Assembly (NCBI GenBank): GCA_034231615.1
Contig: CM067306.1
Coordinates: 45,204,094 to 45,268,093, forward strand
DNA from: Meghimatium bilineatum
Taxonomy: Eukaryota > Mollusca > Gastropoda > Stylommatophora > Philomycidae
Reading direction: 5' to 3'
Length of the DNA stretch: 64,000 nt
Shown: positions 38,300 through 51,637 of the stretch, piece by piece
Layout: every line of letters begins with the position of its first letter
Position numbering within the stretch: position 1 is the first letter of the stretch
Notes under the pieces: generated by a model
What the model was told of the DNA's origin: nothing
Seen by the model: the letters and a program-made list of their open reading frames with translations, nothing else
The model's database searches: none
Position numbers and translations under genes: made by a program

Positions 38300-40180
38300 A
38301 AGCTTACTACACTATAATTGAGTGTATTCTGGCCCATTACACATGATTTCGTTGTATTGCACCTTAATACTGCAGAACACTGGCGTATTAAACACGAATT
38401 GGGTGTATTGCAGTTTAGTACGCCAAAACTCGTTGTATTCTGGCATATTACTCACAAATTGGGTGTACTGAAGCGTACTACACTTGAATTGAGTGTTTTC
38501 TGGCCTATTGCACATGATTTCGTTGTACTGCAGCTTAATACGTCAGAACACTGGCGTATTACACACAAATTGTGTTTATTGCAGTTTAGTACGCCAAAAC
38601 TCGTTGTATTCTGGCATATTACTCACAAATTGGGTGTACTGAAGCTTACTACACTAGAATTGAGTGTATTCTGGCCTATTGCATATGATTCCGTTGTACT
38701 GCAGCATTATACGTCAGAACACTGGCGTATTACACAAGAATTGGGTGTATTGCAGTTTAGTACGCCAAAACTCGTTGTATTCTGGGATATTACTCACAAA
38801 TTCATTGAACTGAAGCTTACTACACTAGAATTGAGTGTATTCTGGCCTATAACACATGATTTCGTTGTATGGCACCTTAATACTGCAGATCACTGGCATA
38901 TTAAACACGAATTGGGTGTATTGCAGTTTAGTACGCCAAAAATCGTTGTATTCTTGGATATTACTCACATATTTGTTGTACTGAAGCTTACTACACTAGA
39001 ATTGAGTGTATTCTGGCCTATTACACATGATTTCGTTGAATTGCAGCTTAATACGTCAGAACACTGGCGTATCACATACGAATTGGGTGTATTGCAGTTT
39101 ATAACGCCACAACTGGTTGTATTCTGGCATATTACTCACAAATTCATTGTACTGAAGCTTACTACACTATAATTGAGTGTATTCTGGCCCATTACACATG
39201 ATTTCGTTGTATTGCACCTTAATACTGCAGAACACTGGCGTATTAAACACGAATTGGGTGTATTGCAGTTTAGTACGCCAAAACTCGTTGTATTCTGGCA
39301 TATTACTCACAAATTGGGTGTACTGAAGCTTACTACACTAGAATTGAGTGTATTCTGGCCTATTGCACATGATTTCGTTGTAGTGCAGCTTAATACTTCA
39401 GAACTCTTGCGTATTACACACAAATTGGGTGTATTGCAGTTTAGTATTCTAAAACTCGTTGTATTCTGGCATATTACTCACAAATTCATTGTACTGAAGC
39501 TTACTACACTAGAAGTGAGTGTATTCTGGCCCATTACACATGATTTCGTTGTATTGCACCTTAATACTGCAGAACACTGGCGTATTAAACACGAATTGGG
39601 TGTATTGCAGTTTAGTACGCCAAAACTCGTTGTATTCTGGGATATTACTCACAAATTGGGTGTACTGAAGCTTACTACACTAGGATTGAGTGTATTCTGG
39701 CCTATTGTACATGATTTCGCTGTACTGCAGCTTAATACGTCAGGACACTGGCGTATTACACAAGAATTGAGTGTATTGCAGTTTAGTACGCCAAAACTCG
39801 TTGTATTCTGGGATATTACTCACAAATTCATTCTACTGAAGCTTAGTGCACTAGAATTGAGTGTATTCTGGCCTATAACACATGATTTCGTTGTATGGCA
39901 CCTTAATACTGCAGATCACTGGCGTATTAAACACGAATTGGGTGTATTGCAGTTTAGTACGCCAAAAATCGTTGTATTCTGGGATATTACTCACAAATTC
40001 ATTGTACTGAAGCTTACTACACTAGAATTGAGTGTATTCTAGACTATTACACATGATTTCCTTCTTGTGCAGCTTAATACTTCAGAACTCTTGCGTATTA
40101 CACACAAATTAGGTGTATTGCAGTTTAGTACGCTAAATCTCGTTGTATTCTGGCATATTACTCACAGATTCATTGTACTG
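38300..40180 (+). repeat. Cassette copy 2: 11 monomers, 1881 bp
   Basis: Marker order: GAAGCGTACTACACTTG, TTGTGTTTATTGCAG, GCATATGATTCCG, TTCATTGAACTG, CATATTTGTTGTAC, GTTGAATTGCAG, TTTATAACGCC, CTATAATTG, AGTATTCTAAAACTC, AGAAGTGAG, TTCGCTGTACTG, then the AAGCTTAATGCAC type (here AAGCTTAGTGCAC, with TTCTACTG just before), and finally the CTCACAGATTC monomer. The length is exactly 11 x 171. Confidence 0.86.
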
Positions 40181-43100
40181 AAGCTTACTACACTATAATT
40201 GAGTGTATTCTGGCCCATTACACATGATTTCGTTGTATTGCACCTTAATACTGCAGGACACTGGCGTATTAAACACGAATTGGGTGTATTGCAGTTCAGT
40301 ACGCCAAAACTCGTTGTATTCTGGGATATTACTCACAAATTCATTGTACTGAAGCTTACTACACTAGAATTGAGTTTATTCTGGCCTATAACACATGATT
40401 TCGTTGTATGGCACCTTAATACTGCAGATCACTGGCGTATTAAACACGAATTGGGTGTATTGCAGTTTAGTACGCCAAAAATCGTTGTATTCTGGGATAT
40501 TACTCACATATTCATTGTACTGAAGCTTACTACACTAGAATTGAGTGTATTCTGGCCTATTACACATGATTTCGTTGTATTGCAGCTTAATACGTCAGAA
40601 CACTGGCGTATCACATACGAATTGGGTGTATTGCAGTTTAGTACGCCACAACTGGTTGTATTCTGGCACATTACTCACAAATTCATTGTACTGAAGCTTA
40701 CTACACTAGAATTGAGTGTATTCTGGTCCATTACACATGATTTCGTTGTATTGCAGCTTAATACTTCAGAACACTGGCGTATTAAACACGAATTGGGTGT
40801 ATTGCAGTTTAGTACGCCACAAATCGTTGTATTCTGGGATATTACTCACAAATTCATTGTACTGAAGCTTACTACACTAGAATTGAGTGTATTCTAGCCT
40901 ATTACACATGATTTCCTTGTTGTGCAGCTTAATACTTCAGAACTCTTGCGTATTACACACAAATTAAGTGTATTGCAGTTTAGTACGCTAAATCTCGTTG
41001 TATTCTGGCATATTACTCACAGATTCATTGTATTGAAGCTTACTACACTATAATTGAGTGTATTCTGGCCCATTACACATGATTTCGTTGTATTGCACCT
41101 TAATACTGCAGAACACTGGCGTATTAAACACGAATTGGGTGTATTGCAGTTTAGTACGCCACAACTCGTTGTATTCTGGGATATTACTCACAAATTCATT
41201 GTACTGAAGCTTACTACACTAGAATTGAGTGTATTCTGGCCTATAACACATGATTTCGTTGTATGGCACCTTAATACTGCAGATCACTGGCGTATTAAAC
41301 ACGAATTGGGTGTATTGCAGTTTAGTACGCCAAAAATCGTTGTATTCTGGGATATTACTCACAAATTCATTGTACTGAAGCTTACTACACTAGAATTGAG
41401 TGTATTCTAGACTATTACACATGATTTCCTTGTTGTGCAGCTTAATACTTCAGAACTCTTGCGTATTACACACAAATTAGGTGTATTGCAGTTTAGTACG
41501 CTAAATCTCGTTGTATTCTGGCATATTACTCACAGATTCATTGTACTGAAGCTTACTACACTATAATTGAGTGTATTCTGGCCCATTACACATGATTTCG
41601 TTGTATTGCACCTTAATACTGCAGAACACTGGCGTATTAAACACGAATTGGGTGTATTGCAGTTCAGTACGCCAAAACTCGTTGTATTCTGGCACATTAC
41701 TCACAAATTCATTGTACTGAAGCTTACTACACTAGAATTGAGTGTATTCTGGTCCATTACACATGATTTCGTTGTATTGCAGCTTAATACTTCAGAATAC
41801 TGGCGTATTAAACACGATTTGGGAGTATTGCAGTTTAGTATGCCATAACTCGTTGTATTCTGGCATATTAATCACAAATTCATTGCATTGAAGCTTACTA
41901 CACTAGAATTGAGTGTATTCTGGCCACTTGCACATGATTTCTTTGTACTGCAGCTTAATAGGTCAGAAAACTGGCGTATTACACAAGAATTGTGTGTATT
42001 GCAGTTTATTACGCCAAAACTCGTTGTATTCTGGGATATTACTAACAAATTCATTGTACTGAAGCTTACTACACTAGAATTGAGTGTATTCTAGCCTATT
42101 ACACATGATTTCGTTGTAGTGAAGCTTAATACTTCAGAACACTGGCGTATTAAACACGATTTGGGTGTGTTGCAGTTTAGTACGCCAAAACGCATTGTAT
42201 TCTGGCATATTACTCACAAATTGTGTGTACTGAAGCGTACTACACTAGAATTGAGTGTATTCTGGCCTATTACACATGATTTCATTGTTGTGCAGCTTAA
42301 TACGTCAGAACACTGGCGTATCACATATGAATTGGTTGTATTGCAGTTTAGTACGCCACAACTGGTTGTATTCTGGCACATTACTCACAAATTCATTGTA
42401 CTGAAGCTAACTACACTAGAATTGAGTGTTTTCTGGCCCATTACACATGATTTCGTTGTATTGCACCTTAATACTGCAGAACACTGGCGTATTAAACACG
42501 AATTGGGTGTATTGCAGCTCAGTACGCCAAAACTCGTTGTATTCTGGGATATTACTCACAAATTCATTGTACTGAAGCTTACTACACTAGAATTGAGTGT
42601 ATTCTGGCCCATTACACATGATTTCGTTGTATTGCACCTTAATACTGCAGAACACTGGCGTATTAAACACGAATTGGGTGTATTGCAGTTCAGTACGCCA
42701 AAACTCGTTGTATTCTGGGATATTACTCACAAATTCATTGTACTGAAGCTTACTACACTAGAATTGAGTGTATTCTGGCCTATAACACATGATTTCGTTG
42801 TATGGCACCTTAATACTGCAGAACACTGGCGTATTAAACACGAATTGGGTGTATTGCAGTTTAGTACGCCAAAAATCGTTGTATTCTGGGATATTACTCA
42901 CAAATTCATTGTACTGAAGCTTACTACACTAGAATTGAGTGTATTCTAGACTATTACACATGATTTCCTTGTTGTGCAGCTTAATACTTCAGAACTCTTG
43001 CGTATTACACACAAATTAGGTGTATTGCAGTTTAGTACGCTAAATCTCGTTGTATTCTGGCATATTACTCACAGATTCATTGTACTGAAGCTTACTACAC

Positions 43101-44455
43101 TATAATTGAGTGTATTCTGGCCCATTAAACATGATTTCGTTGTATTGCACCTTAATACTGCAGAACACTGGCGTATTAAACACGAATTGGGTGTATTGCA
43201 GTTCAGTACGCCAAAACTCGTTGTATTCTGGGATATTACTCACAAATTCATTGTACTGAAGCTTACTACACTAGAATTGAGTGTATTCTGATCCATTACA
43301 CATGATTTCGTTGTATTGCAGCTTAATACTTCAGAACACTGGCGTATTAAACACGAATTGGGTGTATTGCAGTTTAGTACGCCACAAATCGTTGTATTCT
43401 GGGATATTACTCACAAATTCATTGTGCTGAAGCTTACTACACTAGAATTGAGTGTATTCTAGCCTATTACACATGATTTCCTTGTTGTGCAGCTTAATAC
43501 TTCAGAACTCTTGCGTATTACACACAAATTAAGTGTATTGCAGTTTAGTACGCTAAATCTCGTTGTATTCTGGCATATTACTCACAGATTCATTGTATTG
43601 AATCTTACTACACTATAATTGAGTGTATTCTGGCCCATTACACATGATTTCGTTGTATTGCACCTTAATACTGCAGAACACTGGCGTATTAAACACGAAT
43701 TGGGTGTATTGCAGTTTAGTACGCCACAACTCGTTGTATTCTAGGATATTACTCACAAATTCATTGTACTGAAGCTTACTACACTAGAATTGAGTGTATT
43801 CTGGCCTATAACACATGATTTCGTTGTATGGCACCTTAATACTGCAGATCACTGGCGTATCACATACGAATTGGGCGTATTGCAGTTTAGTACGCCACAA
43901 TTGGTTGTATTCTGGCACATTACTCACAAATTCATTGTACTGAAGCTTACTACACTATAATTGAGTGTATTCTGGCCCATTACACATGATTTCGTTGTAT
44001 TGCACCTTAATACTGCAAAACACTGGCGTATTAAACACGAATTGGGTGTATTGCAGTTCAGTACGCCAAAACTCGTTGTATTCTGGGATATTACTCACAA
44101 ATTCATTGTACTGAAGCTTACTACACTAGAATTGAGTGTATTCTGGCCTATAACACATGATTTCGTTGTATGGCACCTTAATACTGCAGATCACTGGCGT
44201 ATTAAACACGAATTGGGTGTATTGCAGTTTAGTACGCCAAAAATCGTTGTATTCTGGGATATTACTCACATATTCATTGTACTGAAGCTTACTACACTAG
44301 AATTGAGTGTATTCTGGCCTATTACACATGATTTCGTTGTATTGCAGCTTAATACGTCAGAACACTGGCGTATCACATACGAATTGGGTGTATTGCAGTT
44401 TAGTACGCCACAACTGGTTGTATTCTGGCACATTACTCACAAATTCATTGTACTG
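40181..44455 (+). repeat. Mixed segment, 25 monomers
   Basis: It starts with an 855 bp unit and a 513 bp unit. From about 41720 it contains monomers otherwise typical of region 1 (TTAATCACAAATTCATTGC, AATAGGTCAG, CAAAACGCATTG, AAGCGTACTAC). It then returns to trimer types with several private changes (TATTCTGATCC near 43286, TATTCTAGGATATT near 43740) and ends with the cassette lead-in trimer. The length is exactly 25 x 171. Confidence 0.8.
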
Positions 44456-46336
44456 AAGCTTACTACACTATAATTGAGTGTATTCTGGCCCATTACACAT
44501 GATTTCGTTGTATTGCACCTTAATACTGCAGAACACTGGCGTATTAAACACGAATTGGGTGTATTGCAGTTTAGTACGCCAAAACTCGTTGTATTCTGGC
44601 ATATTACTCACAAATTGGGTGTACTGAAGCGTACTACACTTGAATTGAGTGTTTTCTGGCCTATTGCACATGATTTCGTTGTACTGCAGCTTAATACGTC
44701 AGAACACTGGCGTATTACACACAAATTGTGTTTATTGCAGTTTAGTACGCCAAAACTCGTTGTATTCTGGCATATTACTCACAAATTGGGTGTACTGAAG
44801 CTTACTACACTAGAATTGAGTGTATTCTGGCCTATTGCATATGATTCCGTTGTACTGCAGCATTATACGTCAGAACACTGGCGTATTACACAAGAATTGG
44901 GTGTATTGCAGTTTAGTACGCCAAAACTCGTTGTATTCTGGGATATTACTCACAAATTCATTGAACTGAAGCTTACTACACTAGAATTGAGTGTATTCTG
45001 GCCTATAACACATGATTTCGTTGTATGGCACCTTAATACTGCAGATCACTGGCATATTAAACACGAATTGGGTGTATTGCAGTTTAGTACGCCAAAAATC
45101 GTTGTATTCTTGGATATTACTCACATATTTGTTGTACTGAAGCTTACTACACTAGAATTGAGTGTATTCTGGCCTATTACACATGATTTCGTTGAATTGC
45201 AGCTTAATACGTCAGAACACTGGCGTATCACATACGAATTGGGTGTATTGCAGTTTATAACGCCACAACTGGTTGTATTCTGGCATATTACTCACAAATT
45301 CATTGTACTGAAGCTTACTACACTATAATTGAGTGTATTCTGGCCCATTACACATGATTTCGTTGTATTGCACCTTAATACTGCAGAACACTGGCGTATT
45401 AAACACGAATTGGGTGTATTGCAGTTTAGTACGCCAAAACTCGTTGTATTCTGGCATATTACTCACAAATTGGGTGTACTGAAGCTTACTACACTAGAAT
45501 TGAGTGTATTCTGGCCTATTGCACATGATTTCGTTGTAGTGCAGCTTAATACTTCAGAACTCTTGCGTATTACACACAAATTGGGTGTATTGCAGTTTAG
45601 TATTCTAAAACTCGTTGTATTCTGGCATATTACTCACAAATTCATTGTACTGAAGCTTACTACACTAGAAGTGAGTGTATTCTGGCCCATTACACATGAT
45701 TTCGTTGTATTGCACCTTAATACTGCAGAACACTGGCGTATTAAACACGAATTGGGTGTATTGCAGTTTAGTACGCCAAAACTCGTTGTATTCTGGGATA
45801 TTACTCACAAATTGGGTGTACTGAAGCTTACTACACTAGGATTGAGTGTATTCTGGCCTATTGTACATGATTTCGCTGTACTGCAGCTTAATACGTCAGG
45901 ACACTGGCGTATTACACAAGAATTGAGTGTATTGCAGTTTAGTACGCCAAAACTCGTTGTATTCTGGGATATTACTCACAAATTCATTGTACTGAAGCTT
46001 AATGCACTAGAATTGAGTGTATTCTGGCCTATAACACATGATTTCGTTGTATGGCACCTTAATACTGCAGATCACTGGCGTATTAAACACGAATTGGGTG
46101 TATTGCAGTTTAGTACGCAAAAAATCGTTGTATTCTGGGATATTACTCACAAATTCATTGTACTGAAGCTTACTACACTAGAATTGAGTGTATTCTAGAC
46201 TATTACACATGATTTCCTTCTTGTGCAGCTTAATACTTCAGAACTCTTGCGTATTACACACAAATTAGGTGTATTGCAGTTTAGTACGCTAAATCTCGTT
46301 GTATTCTGGCATATTACTCACAGATTCATTGTACTG
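44456..46336 (+). repeat. Cassette copy 3: 11 monomers, 1881 bp
   Basis: It has the same marker order as cassette copy 2 at an offset of exactly 6156 (36 monomers), including the lead-in trimer before it. A private change ACGCAAAAAATCG is present near 46116. Confidence 0.86.
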
Positions 46337-49221
46337 AAGCTTACTACACTATAATTGAGTGTATTCTGGCCCATTACACATGATTTCGTTGTATTGCACC
46401 TTAATACTGCAGGACACTGGCGTATTAAACACGAATTGGGTGTATTGCAGTTCAGTACGCCAAAACTCGTTGTATTCTGGGATATTACTCACAAATTCAT
46501 TGTACTGAAGCTTACTACACTAGAATTGAGTGTATTCTGGCCTATAACACATGATTTCGTTGTATGGCACCTTAATACTGCAGATCACTGGCGTATTAAA
46601 CACGAATTGGGTGTATTGCAGTTTAGTACGCCAAAAATCGTTGTATTCTGGGATATTACTCACAAATTCATTGTACTGAAGCTTACTACACTAGAATTGA
46701 GTGTATTCTAGCCTATTACACATGATTTCCTTGTTGTGCAGCTTAATACTTCAGAACTCTTGCGTATTACACACAAATTAAGTGTATTGCAGTTTAGTAC
46801 GCTAAATCTCGTTGTATTCTGGCATATTACTCACAGATTCATTGTATTGAAGCTTACTACACTATAATTGAGTGTATTCTGGCCCATTACACATGATTTC
46901 GTTGTATTGCACCTTAATACTGCAGAACACTGGCGTATTAAACACGATTTGGGTGTGTTGCAGTTTAGTACGCCAAAACGCATTGTATTCTGGCATATTA
47001 CTCACAAATTGTGTGTACTGAAGCGTACTACACTAGAATTGAGTGTATTCTGGCCTATTACACATGATTTCCTTGTTGTGCAGCTTAATACGTCAGAACA
47101 CTGGCGTATCACATATGAATTGGTTGTATTGCAGTTTAGTACGCCACAACTGGTTGTATTCTGGCACATTACTCACAAATTCATTGTACTGAAGCTAACT
47201 ACACTAGAATTGAGTGTATTCTGGCCCATTACACATGATTTCGTTGTATTGCACCTTAATACTGCAGAACACTGGCGTATTAAACACGAATTGGGTGTAT
47301 TGCAGTTCAGTACGCCAAAACTCGTTGTATTCTGGGATATTACTCACAAATTGGGTGTACTGAAGCTTACTACACTAGAATTGAGTGTATTCTGGCCTAT
47401 TGCACATGATTTCGTTGTAGTGCAGCTTAATACTTCAGAACTCTTGCGTATTACACACAAATTGGGTGTATTGCAGTTTAGTATTCTAAAACTCGTTGTA
47501 TTCTGGCATATTACTCACAAATTCATTGTACTGAAGCTTACTACACTAGAAGTGAGTGTATTCTGGCCCATTACACATGATTTCGTTGTATTGCACCTTA
47601 ATACTGCAGAACACTGGCGTATTAAACACGAATTGGGTGTATTGCAGTTTAGTACGCCAAAACTCGTTGTATTCTGGGATATTACTCACAAATTGGGTGT
47701 ACTGAAGCTTACTACACTAGGATTGAGTGTATTCTGGCCTATTGTACATGATTTCGCTGTACTGCAGCTTAATACGTCAGGACACTGGCGTATTACACAG
47801 GAATTGAGTGTATTGCAGTTTAGTACGCCAAAACTCGTTGTATTCTGGGATATTACTCACAAATTCATTGTACTGAAGCTTAATGCACTAGAATTGAGTG
47901 TATTCTGGCCTATAACACATGATTTCGTTGTATGGCACCTTAATACTGCAGATCACTGGCGTATTAAACACGAATTGGGTGTATTGCAGTTTAGTACGCC
48001 AAAAATCGTTGTATTCTGGGATATTACTCACAAATTCATTGTACTGAAGCTTACTACACTAGAATTGAGTGTATTCTAGACTATTACACATGATTTCCTT
48101 CTTGTGCAGCTTAATACTTCAGAACTCTTGCGTATTACACACAAATTAGGTGTATTGCAGTTTAGTACGCTAAATCTCGTTGTATTCTGGCATATTACTC
48201 ACAGATTCATTGTACTGAAGCTTACTACACTATAATTGAGTGTATTCTGGCCCATTACACATGATTTCGTTGTATTGCACCTTAATACTGCAGGACACTG
48301 GCGTATTAAACACGAATTGGGTGTATTGCAGTTCAGTACGCCAAAACTCGTTGTATTCTGGGATATTACTCACAAATTCATTGTACTGAAGCTTACTACA
48401 CTAGAATTGAGTGTATTCTGGCCTATAACACATGATTTCGTTGTATGGCACCTTAATACTGCAGATCACTGGCGTATTAAACACGAATTGGGTGTATTGC
48501 AGTTTAGTACGCCAAAAATCGTTGTATTCTGGGATATTACTCACAAATTCATTGTACTGAAGCTTACTACACTAGAATTGAGTGTATTCTAGCCTATTAC
48601 ACATGATTTCCTTGTTGTGCAGCTTAATACTTCAGAACTCTTGCGTATTACACACAAATTAAGTGTATTGCAGTTTAGTACGCTAAATCTCGTTGTATTC
48701 TGGCATATTACTCACAGATTCATTGTATTGAAGCTTACTACACTATAATTGAGTGTATTCTGGCCCATTACACATGATTTCGTTGTATTGCACCTTAATA
48801 CTGCAGAACACTGGCGTATTAAACACGATTTGGGTGTGTTGCAGTTTAGTACGCCAAAACGCATTGTATTCTGGCATATTACTCACAAATTGTGTGTACT
48901 GAAGCGTACTACACTAGAATTGAGTGTATTCTGGCCTATTACACATGATTTCCTTGTTGTGCAGCTTAATACGTCAGAACACTGGCGTATCACATATGAA
49001 TTGGTTGTATTGCAGTTTAGTACGCCACAACTGGTTGTATTCTGGCACATTACTCACAAATTCATTGTACTGAAGCTAACTACACTAGAATTGAGTGTAT
49101 TCTGGCCCATTACACATGATTTCGTTGTATTGCACCTTAATACTGCAGAACACTGGCGTATTAAACACGAATTGGGTGTATTGCAGTTCAGTACGCCAAA
49201 ACTCGTTGTATTCTGGGATAT
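45460..49221 (+). repeat. Tandem 11-monomer duplication (2 x 1881 bp)
   Basis: Segments 45460-47340 and 47341-49221 match with only scattered differences (ACGCAAAAAATCG against ACGCCAAAAATCG, CACAAGAATTG against CACAGGAATTG). Left of 45460 the sequence has GGCATATT where the corresponding place before 47341 has GGGATATT. Right of 49221 it has AAATTCATTGTA where 47347 has AAATTGGGTGTA. So the duplicated unit has definable ends and the joint lies at about 47340, within a monomer. Confidence 0.86.
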
Positions 49222-49756
49222 TACTCACAAATTCATTGTACTGAAGCTTACTACACTAGAATTGAGTGTATTCTGGCCCATTACACATGATTTCGTTGTA
49301 TTGCACCTTAATACTGCAGAACACTGGCGTATTAAACACGAATTGGGTGTATTGCAGTTCAGTACGCCAAAACTCGTTGTATTATGGGATATTACTCACA
49401 AATTCATTGTACTGAAGCTTACTACACTAGAATTGAGTGTATTCTGGCCTATAACACATGATTTCGTTGTATGGCACCTTAATACTGCAGATCACTGGCG
49501 TATTAAACACGAATTGGGTGTATTGCAGTTTAGTACGCCAAAAATCGTTGTATTCTGGGATATTACTCACATATTCATTGTACTGAAGCTTACTACACTA
49601 GAATTGAGTGTATTCTGGCCTATTACACATGATTTCGTTGTATTGCAGCTTAATACGTCAGAACACTGGCGTATCACATACGAATTGGGTGTATTGCAGT
49701 TTAGTACGCCACAACTGGTTGTATTCTGGCACATTACTCACAAATTCATTGTACTG
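48218..49756 (+). repeat. Nine-monomer segment before cassette copy 4
   Basis: It begins as the second copy of the 11-monomer duplication, then from about 49222 continues with monomers ending in the standard lead-in trimer (HOR start near 49244). The length is 9 x 171. A private TATTATGGGATATT occurs near 49380. Confidence 0.78.
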
Positions 49757-51637
49757 AAGCTTACTACACTATAATTGAGTGTATTCTGGCCCATTACACA
49801 TGATTTCGTTGTATTGCACCTTAATACTGCAGAACACTGGCGTATTAAACACGAATTGGGTGTATTGCAGTTTAGTACGCCAAAACTCGTTGTATTCTGG
49901 CATATTACTCACAAATTGGGTGTACTGAAGCGTACTACACTTGAATTGAGTGTTTTCTGGCCTATTGCACATGATTTCGTTGTACTGCAGCTTAATACGT
50001 CAGAACACTGGCGTATTACACACAAATTGTGTTTATTGCAGTTTAGTACGCCAAAACTCGTTGTATTCTGGCATATTACTCACAAATTGGGTGTACTGAA
50101 GCTTACTACACTAGAATTGAGTGTATTCTGGCCTATTGCATATGATTCCGTTGTACTGCAGCATTATACGTCAGAACACTGGCGTATTACACAAGAATTG
50201 GGTGTATTGCAGTTTAGTACGCCAAAACTCGTTGTATTCTGGGATATTACTCACAAATTCATTGAACTGAAGCTTACTACACTAGAATTGAGTGTATTCT
50301 GGCCTATAACACATGATTTCGTTGTATGGCACCTTAATACTGCAGATCACTGGCATATTAAACACGAATTGGGTGTATTGCAGTTTAGTACGCCAAAAAT
50401 CGTTGTATTCTTGGATATTACTCACATATTTGTTGTACTGAAGCTTACTACACTAGAATTGAGTGTATTCTGGCCTATTACACATGATTTCGTTGAATTG
50501 CAGCTTAATACGTCAGAACACTGGCGTATCACATACGAATTGGGTGTATTGCAGTTTATAACGCCACAACTGGTTGTATTCTGGCATATTACTCACAAAT
50601 TCATTGTACTGAAGCTTACTACACTATAATTGAGTGTATTCTGGCCCATTACACATGATTTCGTTGTATTGCACCTTAATACTGCAGAACACTGGCGTAT
50701 TAAACACGAATTGGGTGTATTGCAGTTTAGTACGCCAAAACTCGTTGTATTCTGGCATATTACTCACAAATTGGGTGTACTGAAGCTTACTACACTAGAA
50801 TTGAGTGTATTCTGGCCTATTGCACATGATTTCGTTGTAGTGCAGCTTAATACTTCAGAACTCTTGCGTATTACACACAAATTGGGTGTATTGCAGTTTA
50901 GTATTCTAAAACTCGTTGTATTCTGGCATATTACTCACACATTCATTGTACTGAAGCTTACTACACTAGAAGTGAGTGTATTCTGGCCCATTACACATGA
51001 TTTCGTTGTATTGCACCTTAATACTGCAGAACACTGGCGTATTAAACACGAATTGGGTGTATTGCAGTTTAGTACGCCAAAACTCGTTGTATTCTGGGAT
51101 ATTACTCACAAATTGGGTGTACTGAAGCTTACTACACTAGGATTGAGTGTATTCTGGCCTATTGTACATGATTTCGCTGTACTGCAGCTTAATACGTCAG
51201 GACACTGGCGTATTACACAAGAATTGAGTGTATTGCAGTTTAGTACGCCAAAACTCGTTGTATTCTGGGATATTACTCACAAATTCATTGTACTGAAGCT
51301 TAATGCACTAGAATTGAGTGTATTCTGGCCTATAACACATGATTTCGTTGTATGGCACCTTAATACTGCAGATCACTGGCGTATTAAACACGAATTGGGT
51401 GTATTGCAGTTTAGTACGCCAAAAATCGTTGTATTCTGGGATATTACTCACAAATTCATTGTACTGAAGCTTACTACACTAGAATTGAGTGTATTCTAGA
51501 CTATTACACATGATTTCCTTCTTGTGCAGCTTAATACTTCAGAACTCTTGCGTATTACACACAAATTAGGTGTATTGCAGTTTAGTACGCTAAATCTCGT
51601 TGTATTCTGGCATATTACTCACAGATTCATTGTACTG
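49757..51637 (+). repeat. Cassette copy 4: 11 monomers, 1881 bp
   Basis: It has the same marker order as cassette copies 2 and 3, and lies 5301 bases (31 monomers) after copy 3. A private change CTCACACATTC occurs near 50936. Confidence 0.86.
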
